A program made the translations under genes and the position numbers. The notes beneath the pieces are model-generated. The model did no database searches. It was not told the DNA's origin and saw only the letters and a program-made list of their open reading frames with translations. A stretch of 64,000 nt of DNA from Psychrobacillus sp032154225. GTDB lineage: Bacteria; Bacillota; Bacilli; Bacillales_A; Planococcaceae. The stretch lies in assembly GCF_032154225.1 (NCBI RefSeq), contig NZ_JALDYF010000003.1, positions 268,822 to 332,821 on the forward strand. The letters run 5' to 3'. This document shows positions 34,223 through 43,044 of this stretch, one piece after another (the first letter of the stretch is position 1; every line of letters starts with the position of its first letter).

Positions 34223-34237
34223 CTAGGAGGGATTGCA

Positions 34238-34561
34238 ATGTTACCAGGTGAATATGTTTTAAAAGAAGAAGAGATTATTTGTAATGAAGGTAGTGAAGTA
34301 TTTATTGTTTCTGTTACAAATACAGGTGACCGTCCTATTCAAGTAGGATCACATTTTCATTTTTATGAAGTAAATGAAGCACTCCACTTCAATCGAAAGG
34401 AAGCTTACGGAAAGCGATTAAATGTTCCTGCTGGAGCAGCCGTTCGTTTTGAACCCGGAGATGAAAAAGAAATACAGCTTATTAATTTCGCAGGAGAACG
34501 CCGGATTTATGGGTTCAATAATAAAGTAGACGGAAAACTAGAAAGCGAGGGTTCATTATGA
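34238..34561 (+). CDS. ureB: Urease beta subunit
   Basis: A 107-residue structural subunit with the typical MLPGEYVL start and the HFHFYEVNEALHFNRKEAYGKRLNVPAGAAVRFEPG core. It binds UreA and UreC. It begins 15 bases after ureA with AGGAGG, and its stop overlaps the ureC start (TTATGA), so expression of the three structural subunits is tightly coupled. The separate ureA and ureB genes follow the Bacillus and Staphylococcus pattern rather than the fused form of Helicobacter. Confidence 0.98.
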   Translation: MLPGEYVLKEEEIICNEGSEVFIVSVTNTGDRPIQVGSHFHFYEVNEALHFNRKEAYGKRLNVPAGAAVRFEPGDEKEIQLINFAGERRIYGFNNKVDGKLESEGSL

Positions 34562-36270
34562 GCTTTAAAATGTCCCGAAAGCAATATGCTGAAATGTACG
34601 GCCCAACTACAGGTGATTCTATTCGGCTTGCTGATACAGATTTGTTTATTCAAATTGAAAAAGACCACACGACCTATGGAGAAGAAGTTGTCTTTGGCGG
34701 AGGAAAAGTCATCCGAGACGGCATGGGTCAACACCCTCTTGCAACACGTAAAGACGGCGTAGCAGATACTGTTATTACGAACGTCATTATTTTGGATTAC
34801 ACAGGAATTTGCAAAGCTGATCTAGCTATTAGAGACGGTAAGATTTTTGGAATTGGTAAAAGTGGTAACCCACTCATTATGGATAATGTCGATATTATTA
34901 TTGGTACTTCCACTGAAATCATTGCTGGAGAAGGGTTAATTGTTACAGCTGGAGCCATCGATACACATGTTCATTTTATTAATCCTGAACAAGTACAAGT
35001 GGCACTAACTTCTGGTACAACAACATTAATCGGTGGTGGTACTGGCCCTGCAGCAGGATCTAAAGCTACTACAGTTACACCAGGCGAATGGAATATACAC
35101 CGAATGCTTGAAGCAGCTGAAGGTCTCCCTATTAATATTGGTTTTACAGGTAAAGGGCATGCTGCCTCCATTGAACCATTGGTCGAGCAAGTGAAAGCTG
35201 GAGTTATCGGATTAAAAGTTCATGAAGACTGGGGAGCTACCGGTTCATGTCTTGACTATGCTCTACAAGTAGCGGATGAATACGACATTCAAGTTGCCTT
35301 GCATGCAGATACATTAAATGAAAGCGGCTTTATGGAAAATACAATGGCTGCAGTAAAAGATCGAGTACTTCACATGTACCATACTGAAGGCGCAGGCGGT
35401 GGCCACGCACCTGATCTAATCAAATCGGCAGGTTACCTTAACATTCTGCCATCATCAACGAACCCTACCCTCCCCTATACAATAAATACTATCGACGAAC
35501 ATCTTGATATGGTCATGGTTTGCCATCATTTAAATCCTTCTGTTCCAGAAGACATCGCTTTCGCGGATTCTAGAATTCGAAAAGAAACAATTGCTGCAGA
35601 AGATATTCTTCACGACATGGGTGTATTTAGCATGGTAAGCTCGGATTCCCAAGCAATGGGTCGTGTAGGAGAAGTTGTTCTACGCACTTGGCAAGTAGCA
35701 GACAAAATGAAGAAACAACGAGGCACCCTTTCCGGAGATAGCGAACATGCCGATAATAATCGAGTGAAGCGCTATATCGCAAAATATACAATTAATCCAG
35801 CAATTACACATGGAATTTCAAAGCATGTAGGCTCTATTGAAGTTGGCAAAATGGCGGATTTAGTTCTATGGAATCCAAAGTTTTTTGGTGTGAAGCCAGA
35901 ATTAGTGCTTAAAAATGGACTTGCAGTAACTGGTTTAATGGGAGATGCGAATGCTTCTATCCCAACTCCACAACCTTATATTTATCGTCCAATGTACGCA
36001 CAGTTCGGAAAAGCTTTAGCTAAAAGTTCAGCTACCTTCATTTCTCAAGCAGCCTATGATGATGGGGTCCATGAAAAACTTGGCCTTCAAAAAATAATTT
36101 TACCGGTCGGTGGAATTCGCAATTTAACAAAGAAAGATATGAAGCTGAATGGAGAAACACCTAATATTACTGTAGACCCACAAACATATGAAGTAAAAAT
36201 AAATGGAGAATTGTTGACATGTGATCCGGTTGATACGGTACCAATGGGCCAACGATATTTCCTATTCTGA
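34558..36270 (+). CDS. ureC: Urease alpha (catalytic) subunit
   Basis: The 570-residue subunit holding the two-nickel site. Ligands are visible: His137 and His139 (DTHVHFI), the carbamylated Lys220 (GLKVHEDWG), His249 (ALHAD), His275 (MYHTEGAGGGHAPD) and Asp363 (SSDSQAMGR). The flap Cys322 and His323 occur in VCHHLNP. All residues needed for activity are present, so the enzyme should be functional once nickel is inserted by the accessory proteins encoded downstream. Length equals the family norm. Confidence 0.99.
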   Translation: MSFKMSRKQYAEMYGPTTGDSIRLADTDLFIQIEKDHTTYGEEVVFGGGKVIRDGMGQHPLATRKDGVADTVITNVIILDYTGICKADLAIRDGKIFGIGKSGNPLIMDNVDIIIGTSTEIIAGEGLIVTAGAIDTHVHFINPEQVQVALTSGTTTLIGGGTGPAAGSKATTVTPGEWNIHRMLEAAEGLPINIGFTGKGHAASIEPLVEQVKAGVIGLKVHEDWGATGSCLDYALQVADEYDIQVALHADTLNESGFMENTMAAVKDRVLHMYHTEGAGGGHAPDLIKSAGYLNILPSSTNPTLPYTINTIDEHLDMVMVCHHLNPSVPEDIAFADSRIRKETIAAEDILHDMGVFSMVSSDSQAMGRVGEVVLRTWQVADKMKKQRGTLSGDSEHADNNRVKRYIAKYTINPAITHGISKHVGSIEVGKMADLVLWNPKFFGVKPELVLKNGLAVTGLMGDANASIPTPQPYIYRPMYAQFGKALAKSSATFISQAAYDDGVHEKLGLQKIILPVGGIRNLTKKDMKLNGETPNITVDPQTYEVKINGELLTCDPVDTVPMGQRYFLF

Positions 36271-36280
36271 GGTGAAAGAA

Positions 36281-36736
36281 TTGATCATTGAAAAAATCGT
36301 AACAAACTTAGACAAAATGGACAAAAGTGAAATTGAAAAACGGCATATGGAAAAAGTATACCTGGAAAGCGCTCATTTAATGAAGCGTATCCAACGGGTT
36401 AAAACCGATCACGGAAACGAGCTTGGTATTCGCTTGAAAGACCCCAAGGATCTTATTGCTGGTGACGTATTATACATGGACGATAAAAATATGATCGTCA
36501 TAGATGTGTTAACCGATGATTTACTTGTCATTCAACCTAGAGACATACAAGAAATGGGAACAATCGCTCACCAACTTGGTAACCGCCATCTTCCTGCTCA
36601 ATTTGAAGAAAACAATATGTTGGTACAATATGATTACTTAGTAGAAGAATTACTTCAACAACTGGAAATTCCATATAAACGTGAAGATCGAAAAGTAAAA
36701 CAAGCATTCCGTCATATAGGACACAGTCATGAATAG
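36281..36736 (+). CDS. ureE: Urease accessory protein UreE (nickel chaperone)
   Basis: A 151-residue UreE read from a TTG at 36281, ten bases after ureC, with GAGGTGA as ribosome site. The N-terminal peptide-binding domain (about 1-70) and C-terminal metal domain (about 75-145; GTIAHQLGNRHLPAQFE) are intact, and the His of GNRH is the dimer-interface nickel ligand. The C-terminal tail FRHIGHSHE is a short His cluster, much smaller than the His-rich tail of Klebsiella UreE. It carries nickel to the UreF-UreG-UreD complex. Confidence 0.95.
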   Translation: MIIEKIVTNLDKMDKSEIEKRHMEKVYLESAHLMKRIQRVKTDHGNELGIRLKDPKDLIAGDVLYMDDKNMIVIDVLTDDLLVIQPRDIQEMGTIAHQLGNRHLPAQFEENNMLVQYDYLVEELLQQLEIPYKREDRKVKQAFRHIGHSHE

Positions 36737-37415
36737 CAATATTCTTTCTTTGTTTCGGCTCTGCGACTCTAATTTTCCTACTGGATCTTTCAGCCACTCT
36801 TTCGGCTTAGAAAGTTATATACAGGAAAATAAAGTACATGACCAAGAGACATTCTTTCAGTGGCTAAAAGTGTATTTACATGAGCAGCTCATCTATACAG
36901 ATGGGCTTGCCTCACGTCTTGTTTATGAGGCTCTCATGGAAAATGATATTGAGCAAATATGGCAACTGGATCGCCTATTAACTGTCCAAAACTTGCCAAG
37001 GGAAACACGGGAAGGAACCCAAATGATTGGGGATCGAATGCTAAAACTCACTGATTCACTGTATAGTATGCCAATCCTTGCACAATACAAAAAAGAAATT
37101 AAAAGTAAAAACGCATTCGGCCACTCCGCTATTGTTTTTTCGATGGTAGCCCATGGGCTTGGGGTAAATAAACAAGAAACTATCCTCTACTATTTGTATT
37201 CAGCTATTTCCAGTCAAATTCAAAATGCGGTACGAGCCATCCCTCTTGGACAAACGGCAGGACAAATTATTTCTCATAAGTTTATATTAGAATTAACGCA
37301 AGCTGTGGACAGAACAATGGAACTGACGAAAGATGATTTCGGTATTGTTTCACCAGGTATTGAACTGTCTCAAATGAAACATGAACGTGTGAATATACGA
37401 ATATTTATGTCTTAA
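36729..37415 (+). CDS. ureF: Urease accessory protein UreF
   Basis: A 228-residue all-helical protein with the family start LFRLCDSNFPTGSFSHSFGLESYIQ and the later ISSQIQNAVRAIPLGQTAGQ. UreF bridges UreD and UreG on the urease apoprotein and acts in fidelity of nickel insertion. Its start overlaps the ureE stop by eight bases. Length is normal. Confidence 0.96.
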   Translation: MNSNILSLFRLCDSNFPTGSFSHSFGLESYIQENKVHDQETFFQWLKVYLHEQLIYTDGLASRLVYEALMENDIEQIWQLDRLLTVQNLPRETREGTQMIGDRMLKLTDSLYSMPILAQYKKEIKSKNAFGHSAIVFSMVAHGLGVNKQETILYYLYSAISSQIQNAVRAIPLGQTAGQIISHKFILELTQAVDRTMELTKDDFGIVSPGIELSQMKHERVNIRIFMS

Positions 37416-37448
37416 TTTCATAAAAGAATTAGAAAAGGAAGTGTTTTA

Positions 37449-38060
37449 ATGGAACCAATCAGAATCGGTGTTGGTGGACCTGTTGGTGCAGGTAAAACAA
37501 TGCTTGTAGAAAAATTGACTCGCCATCTTGCAAATGAAATAAAAATGGCGGTTGTTACAAACGATATTTACACAAAAGAAGATGCAAAATTTTTAATTCA
37601 AAATGGTGTTCTTCCAGAAGATCGAATCATTGGTGTAGAAACTGGCGGCTGTCCTCATACTGCCATTCGCGAAGATGCTTCCATGAACTTCGCAGCTATC
37701 GATCAATTAATCGAGCGTCACCCAGACCTTGAACTTATTTTCATTGAAAGTGGCGGCGACAACCTTGCTGCAACCTTCAGTCCTGAATTAGTGGATTTCT
37801 CTATTTATATCATTGATGTTGCGCAAGGAGAAAAAATTCCACGAAAAGGTGGACAAGGTATGATTAAATCTGACTTGTTTATCATCAATAAAACTGACCT
37901 TGCTCCTTACGTTGGTGCTCGCCTCGAAGTAATGGCGGAGGACACTAAAATATTTCGTGGTGACAAACCATTCTTCTTTACGAACTTAAAAAATGATGAT
38001 GGCCTTCCTGATGTAATTGAATGGATTAAGCAGCATGCTTTATTAAAAGGTTTAGAGTAA
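37449..38060 (+). CDS. ureG: Urease accessory GTPase UreG
   Basis: A 203-residue GTPase of the SIMIBI class that drives nickel delivery. It has the P-loop GPVGAGKT (10-17), VTNDIYTKEDA, the Cys-Pro-His metal motif in GVETGGCPHTAIRED, and NKTDLAPYVGA for guanine recognition. It lies 33 bases after ureF with its own AAGGAAG site. Confidence 0.98.
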   Translation: MEPIRIGVGGPVGAGKTMLVEKLTRHLANEIKMAVVTNDIYTKEDAKFLIQNGVLPEDRIIGVETGGCPHTAIREDASMNFAAIDQLIERHPDLELIFIESGGDNLAATFSPELVDFSIYIIDVAQGEKIPRKGGQGMIKSDLFIINKTDLAPYVGARLEVMAEDTKIFRGDKPFFFTNLKNDDGLPDVIEWIKQHALLKGLE

Positions 38061-38061
38061 G

Positions 38062-38886
38062 ATGACAGATTGGACTGGCGCTTTATCTTTGGACCTGGAA
38101 GACCGCAAAGGAAAAACTGTTGCAAAGAGAGTGTACTTTCAAGGGGCACTCAAAGTTATGCGACCAATTTACTTTGATGATTCAGGACAGGTTTGCTATT
38201 ACCTTCTAAATCCTGGTGGTGGGTATTTAGACGGCGATCGATACAAAATGGAGATTTCCGCAACTGAAGGGGCTAAAGTTACTTTAACTACGCAATCTGC
38301 AACTAAAGTATATAAAACTCCGAAAAGCTTTGCTTATCAAGAAACAACCATTAATTTAAAAAAAGGAAGTTACTTAGAATACCTTCCGGATCCACTTATT
38401 GCTTATGAAAATGCTCATTATAAGCAGAAAAATGTCATTCATATAGAAAGTGGAGCAACGTTTATTTCCACAGACATTCTAACTCCTGGCTGGTCGCCGA
38501 GTGGAGAAAAATTTAGTTACAATACTATTCAATTACTTACCGAGGTTTATCTGGACGGTAAACTTGGTATGTTCGACCACATTAAATTAATGCCGCAACA
38601 ACAGTCCATGTCTGGTCTAGGATTTATGGAAGGCTATACTCACCTAGGCTCTATGATCGCAATCAGTGAACAAACGAATAATGCACTACTCGATGAATTG
38701 TACGAAATAATTCAAAAAGAAGAAACGAATTTTACATTCGGTATCTCAAATTTAGCTATACCAGGATTTAGTATACGAATCCTAGCAAACTCTACACAAG
38801 TCATTGAACGAATCCTAAACAAGTGTCATAAAATTATTGGCGAAAATTGGAATAATCGTACACCAAGCTCTTTACGAAAATATTAA
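38062..38886 (+). CDS. ureD: Urease accessory protein UreD (UreH)
   Basis: A 274-residue scaffold protein that binds the urease apoprotein and recruits UreF and UreG. Family motifs are NPGGGYLDGDRY, LTTQSATKVYK, LEYLPDPLIAYENAHY and STDILTPGWSPSGEKF. It begins one base after the ureG stop. The next gene follows after about 100 bases, with no terminator in between. Confidence 0.97.
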   Translation: MTDWTGALSLDLEDRKGKTVAKRVYFQGALKVMRPIYFDDSGQVCYYLLNPGGGYLDGDRYKMEISATEGAKVTLTTQSATKVYKTPKSFAYQETTINLKKGSYLEYLPDPLIAYENAHYKQKNVIHIESGATFISTDILTPGWSPSGEKFSYNTIQLLTEVYLDGKLGMFDHIKLMPQQQSMSGLGFMEGYTHLGSMIAISEQTNNALLDELYEIIQKEETNFTFGISNLAIPGFSIRILANSTQVIERILNKCHKIIGENWNNRTPSSLRKY

Positions 38887-38985
38887 TACACTTGTGTAAA
38901 ACTAATTTTAGTAGGTAATTAATAGATCACTCCGATAATCCAGGAAAAATGTTTTAAGTTGAACTTTCATGAGAGGGGATACATT

Positions 38986-39483
38986 ATGCCTGAAAATAAG
39001 AATTCAAAACCCAAACTTGAAGATTTTGAGGTTGAAACGGTGTTTGAGAATCGTGTGCACGAACGTCTTGCATTCACTTTTAAAATTCAAGGAGATGAAT
39101 TTAAGGGACATTTCCACAACGATGAGATTCTTTGGCTTCACCCTCACCCAAAACAAATGATTAGTGAATATAAAGTGAAGAAAATTGAAACTACCATATA
39201 CTCATTAATGAGACATTATGGAATTTCAAAAGAAATTCAAGACCTAATTATAAAACCAGTATTTGAAGATACTGCACATGAACGTCAGCAATTCTCTTTG
39301 CAAGTGCAGGGAGAGCAATATAAAGGGTTTATTCACGAAGGAGATATTCAATGGTTCCATCCTCAACCCCAACAAATGCTGGAAGATGACCTTGTACAGG
39401 TACTAGAATCCGAAATCCATGAAAAAGTAGCGCAACAAGAACGCGACAATAAAGAGAATGATTCGAGTGAAGAATCTAACTAA
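38986..39483 (+). CDS. Uncharacterised two-module protein at the end of the urease operon
   Basis: A 165-residue soluble protein I do not recognise. It consists of two related modules, residues 19-58 and 92-131, exactly 73 residues apart. Each follows V-F-E-x3-HER-x2-F-x5-QG-x3-KG-x2-H-x2-DI/EI-x-W-x-HPxPxQM. The spacing His pairs (HFHNDE, WLHPHP; FIHEGD, WFHPQP) could bind a metal, and the C-terminus is an acidic tail (KENDSSEESN). GAGGGG precedes the ATG at 38986. It lies 99 bases after ureD on the same strand and ends just before a strong terminator, so it is probably part of the ure transcript. A role in nickel handling is an inference from position and composition only. Confidence 0.8.
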   Translation: MPENKNSKPKLEDFEVETVFENRVHERLAFTFKIQGDEFKGHFHNDEILWLHPHPKQMISEYKVKKIETTIYSLMRHYGISKEIQDLIIKPVFEDTAHERQQFSLQVQGEQYKGFIHEGDIQWFHPQPQQMLEDDLVQVLESEIHEKVAQQERDNKENDSSEESN

Positions 39484-39498
39484 TAAACTCTAAAATAC

Positions 39499-39536
39499 AG
39501 CATCTGGAGACAAACGAATTGTTTTCTCCAGATGCT
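39499..39536 (+). terminator. Terminator of the urease operon
   Basis: AGCATCTGGAGA pairs perfectly with TCTCCAGATGCT and five T follow on the plus strand. It is the first terminator-like structure after ureA, which argues that all eight genes share one transcript. Confidence 0.93.
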
Positions 39537-39583
39537 TTTTAATGTCTGTTTAGATAAATTTGCATTTTTGCACAAAATAAATA

Positions 39584-39629
39584 AAGGACCATTGCAAAAG
39601 TCGTAAAAGTGACTTTTGCAATGGTCCTT
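39584..39629 (-). terminator. Terminator of the Opp/Nik-type ABC operon
   Basis: A perfect 19-bp stem (39584-39602 with 39611-39629) and an 8-base loop. On the minus strand an interrupted T-rich tail follows. It lies nine bases past the last ABC gene. Confidence 0.88.
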
Positions 39630-39637
39630 CTCTAATA

Positions 39638-40237
39638 TTATTTATTAAAATCAATTACGCGATCGCAAAGCCTTTGCATTAACTTCGATTCATGGGTGAC
39701 AACTATTATCCCCATCTCTCTCTTTTTAGCAATTTCAGTGACAGCATGCCAAATTTGAGCTTGCGTGATTGCATCAAGCATTGTTGTCATTTCATCTGCA
39801 ATTAGAAATCGAGTATTCGGCCCCAATGCTCTGGCAACACAAAATCGTTGCAATTCTCCTCCGGATAATTCATGAGGCCAACGGGTCAACCATTCCTGCT
39901 CAATTCCAAGTAATTCTAACAGCTCATTATCGGGTTGATATCCTTCACGAAGAATTTTATGCATCTTCCATCTCGCATTAATCGCTTTTTCTGGATGCTG
40001 AAGGACCATTTGGACAGGATGATACCCCTTCTTTGGCAACGGGGAATCATTAAAAGATACTGCTCCCCCAATTGGTTGCTCTAATCCGGCTAATATACGA
40101 CCAAAAGTTGTTTTTCCTCGTCCACTTGGACCTGTAATTCCAACAACTTCTCCTGGCTCTACCGTCAAATCGACCCCTTGAAACAACCATGGACCATTCT
40201 CATATCGAAATCCGACATTCTTTGCTTCAAGTTGCAT
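39638..40237 (-). CDS. ABC transporter ATPase 2 of the Opp/Nik type
   Basis: A 199-residue ATPase, shorter than the usual 250-300 residues because the C-terminal oligopeptide-ABC extension is absent. Walker A GPSGRGKTT, signature ELSGGELQRFCVARAL, Walker B FLIADEMTTMLD and the switch His in VTHESKL are all present. The S. aureus CntF and NikE-type proteins have similar compact forms. Its start overlaps the end of the first ATPase gene by 11 bases. Last gene of the operon. Confidence 0.9.
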   Translation of the reverse strand: MQLEAKNVGFRYENGPWLFQGVDLTVEPGEVVGITGPSGRGKTTFGRILAGLEQPIGGAVSFNDSPLPKKGYHPVQMVLQHPEKAINARWKMHKILREGYQPDNELLELLGIEQEWLTRWPHELSGGELQRFCVARALGPNTRFLIADEMTTMLDAITQAQIWHAVTEIAKKREMGIIVVTHESKLMQRLCDRVIDFNK

Positions 40238-41150
40238 GTATACACCTCACCATTCCATCCCTAAGTTCCCGCATTTCTGGCTGGACCTTCCGACATTCAG
40301 GTGTAGCCATTTCACAACGTGGTGCAAACAAACAACCAGGCGGCAATGAACTCGGGTGAGGTTGAGAACCTGAGATAGGGGTAAAGTCATTTTGAGGTAA
40401 AGCTCTCCACAAAGCCTTACTATAAGGATGCCTTATTGCCTCCCCTTTACCTGTGAAATCCTCTACCCTTGCTATCTCAACAGTCGTTCCCGCATAAAAT
40501 ACCGCAATTTTATCAGCAATTTGAATTGCTGATTCTATATCATGCGTTATCAACATTACTGCACAACCTTGATCCGCAAATTCTCTTAAATTATTTAATG
40601 CTTCTTTTATAACAACTGGATCAAGACCTGGAGTAGGCTCATCCGCAATAATTACCTTCGCTCCACTTACCATAGCAGTCGATAGCAGGGTCCTCCTCGC
40701 CATACCTCCAGAAAGTTGAAACGGATACATACTCTCCACCTCTCGTCCTAGGTGGAAGCGTTCAAAAACCGCTCTTTGTGCTTCAACAGCATCGCCTTTT
40801 TTAACGGATTCGCGGACTTGGCTTCCAACGCGCATAAGTGGGTCTAGAAAGTTTACTGATTGAGGGATAAGCGCAATTTCCTTTCCTCTTATTGCCCTTT
40901 GCCGAACAGGAGTAAGTTCTTCACCCTCATATTTAATCACGCCACTCATACTAGCATTGCTGGGGAGTATTCCTAAAATAGCATGTGCGAGTAAACTTTT
41001 TCCTGATCCACTAGCTCCAACAACAGCTAGAATTTCACCTGCTTTAAGCGTTACATTTAAACTTGAAATAACCTTATGATTTGTTTGTTTAAGTCCAGCT
41101 GTATACTGTTTAAAAGATACTGATAAATTTTCTACTTCAAGAATAGACAT
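40227..41150 (-). CDS. ABC transporter ATPase 1 of the Opp/Nik type
   Basis: A 307-residue ATPase with Walker A GASGSGKSL, signature QLSGGMARRTLLSTAM, Walker B VIIADEPTPGLDP and switch His in ITHDI. The C-terminal Cys-containing oligopeptide domain (LPPGCLFAPRCEMATPECR, about 270-290) is present. Note MARR in place of the more usual MRQR after the signature. It would work with ATPase 2 as a heterodimer on the two permeases encoded upstream. GGAG precedes the ATG. Confidence 0.92.
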   Translation of the reverse strand: MSILEVENLSVSFKQYTAGLKQTNHKVISSLNVTLKAGEILAVVGASGSGKSLLAHAILGILPSNASMSGVIKYEGEELTPVRQRAIRGKEIALIPQSVNFLDPLMRVGSQVRESVKKGDAVEAQRAVFERFHLGREVESMYPFQLSGGMARRTLLSTAMVSGAKVIIADEPTPGLDPVVIKEALNNLREFADQGCAVMLITHDIESAIQIADKIAVFYAGTTVEIARVEDFTGKGEAIRHPYSKALWRALPQNDFTPISGSQPHPSSLPPGCLFAPRCEMATPECRKVQPEMRELRDGMVRCIHAT

Positions 41151-41189
41151 TTGTTAACTCCTCTTCCTATTGAAACGTAATATATGTCA

Positions 41190-42044
41190 TTAATCGTGAT
41201 TTCCGGTAGAATCCATGAGCAATCGAAGATATTCTCCAATCTGATCAAACGTTCTTACGACAATCAGCAAACAAAGACCTGGGAAGAAGGCAAGCCACCA
41301 CATACCTGAAGATAAATATTTCATTGATTCTGATAAAATGATTCCAATCGCAGGTTCATGAGGAGACAGTCCTAAACCTAGAAAGGTTACTGCTGCCTCA
41401 TGTAAAATAACTTGTGGAAACATTAACAAAAAGCCAATTATAAATTGCGGAGCAACATACGGAAGAATATGTCTCAAAGCAATCCACCAACTTGGTTTCC
41501 CCATCTTCTTAGAAACCTGTACAAAATCTGCTGATCGAATTTGCATAACTTCTGCTCGAATGACCCGTGCAAGACTTGGCCAATGGGTTAAGGCTAATCC
41601 AATTACGATACCTTTAAACCCTCCTCCTAATGTAAAAGCTATAAGAATAAGAGTTACTAGATGAGGTACGCTCAGAAAAAGATCGATCAGCCATGAAATA
41701 ACTCGATCAGCCATTTTTCCCATCGTTGCCGCTGCCATTCCTAGAAAAAGTGCGATTGATGCACTTCCAATTGCTCCAATCACTCCAACTCCTATGCTCA
41801 AAGAAAGCCCCATTACCGTTCGCGTAAACATATCACGGCCTAACCAATCAGTTCCAAAAAGGTGATTGAGAGAAGGTGATTTGTTTCTATCAGTAAGGTT
41901 CGTTATAATTCTTTCCTCATCTAGTAATAAACCACCCAATACAACAAAGATTATTAAAGCCAAGGATAGTAGCACTTTAATAAGTGCCCATTGCTTCTTA
42001 TTCAGAAGAACGCTTTTATTTGAAACTTTAAGGCTTGGAATCAT
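41190..42044 (-). CDS. ABC transporter permease 2 of the Opp/Nik type (NikC-like)
   Basis: A 284-residue permease with an N-terminal anchor helix, the HLFGTDWLGRDMFTR motif of DppC/NikC proteins, five further helices, and the EAA-loop VSKKMGKPSWWIALRHILP that contacts the ATPase. It overlaps the first permease gene by four bases, so it is coupled to it. Confidence 0.93.
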   Translation of the reverse strand: MIPSLKVSNKSVLLNKKQWALIKVLLSLALIIFVVLGGLLLDEERIITNLTDRNKSPSLNHLFGTDWLGRDMFTRTVMGLSLSIGVGVIGAIGSASIALFLGMAAATMGKMADRVISWLIDLFLSVPHLVTLILIAFTLGGGFKGIVIGLALTHWPSLARVIRAEVMQIRSADFVQVSKKMGKPSWWIALRHILPYVAPQFIIGFLLMFPQVILHEAAVTFLGLGLSPHEPAIGIILSESMKYLSSGMWWLAFFPGLCLLIVVRTFDQIGEYLRLLMDSTGNHD

Positions 42045-43042
42045 ACTTTCCTCCCCTCTCTCGTTCTAGGATCTAATAAGTGATAACTTATATCCGCCAG
42101 TAAATTCCCTATAAAAACAAAGATTGTACTAAATATAACAATCCCTAATAAAAGAGGAACATCTCCTCTCAATCCAGCCTCTACCGTAGCTTGTCCTAAA
42201 CCAGGGTAAGAAAAAACTTGTTCTGCCAACACTGCTCCACTAAACAATCCGCTAAATGCAGCAAACTGTAAGGTAATAGCAGGTAGAGCGACATTTCGTA
42301 ATCCATGTCTCCAAAACAGCAGAAAACCTTTTTCCCCTCTTGCTCTAGCAAATAATATATAGTCACTAGCGAGGACATCAATAAGCTTTTGTCGCGTATG
42401 TAACGCTACATTTGCAACGCCAACAACGCTTAGCGTCAATACAGGTAGAACGAGATGTTGGATCCGATCCATTATCGTTACATTTTCCGCAAGCACTCCA
42501 GCTGGAACTCCCATTCCAATAGGGAACCAACCTAACCATACAGCAAACACAATTAAAATGAGGAGCCCCATCCAGAAAGTAGGAGTAGAAGCCATTGTAA
42601 AACAGTACCACTTGATTATTCGATCAATCCAGGTTCCTTTTTTCATTGCCGCTATTACTCCCATAGCAAAGCCAATCACACCTGTTAATATCCAAGCTAC
42701 CACCATAAGCACCAGAGAATTTAAGAACCTTTCACCAATAACTTCAATTACTGGTCGACGATAAATCATGGAAGTTCCTAAATCACCCGTTAGCACAGCA
42801 GAACCCCAATTGAAAAACTGTGTCATAACTGGTTGATCTAATCCCCAATATTCTGCTATTTTCTCTCTTTGTTCAGGTCCTACCTTCAACATATCTGCAC
42901 CAATATAAGCTTGAATTGGATCGATAGGAGAATTTTTCACTAATAGAAAGGAAATAAAACAAATGGCGACTAGTAAAGTAACCATCCTTAGTCCTTTCCA
43001 GAATATGAATAGGCCAAGCTTTTTATTTATATATTTACCCAC
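42041..43042 (-). CDS. ABC transporter permease 1 of the Opp/Nik type (NikB-like)
   Basis: A 333-residue permease with the NSPIDPIQAYIG and LGLDQP-like (YWGLDQPVMTQFFNW) elements of DppB/NikB proteins, six membrane helices and the EAA-loop ARARGEKGFLLFWRHGLRN. The start is a GTG three bases after the binding-protein gene, with no clear ribosome site of its own, so it depends on coupling. The family imports peptides, nickel or metal-opine complexes. Confidence 0.92.
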   Translation of the reverse strand: MGKYINKKLGLFIFWKGLRMVTLLVAICFISFLLVKNSPIDPIQAYIGADMLKVGPEQREKIAEYWGLDQPVMTQFFNWGSAVLTGDLGTSMIYRRPVIEVIGERFLNSLVLMVVAWILTGVIGFAMGVIAAMKKGTWIDRIIKWYCFTMASTPTFWMGLLILIVFAVWLGWFPIGMGVPAGVLAENVTIMDRIQHLVLPVLTLSVVGVANVALHTRQKLIDVLASDYILFARARGEKGFLLFWRHGLRNVALPAITLQFAAFSGLFSGAVLAEQVFSYPGLGQATVEAGLRGDVPLLLGIVIFSTIFVFIGNLLADISYHLLDPRTREGRKV

Positions 43043-43044
43043 TG

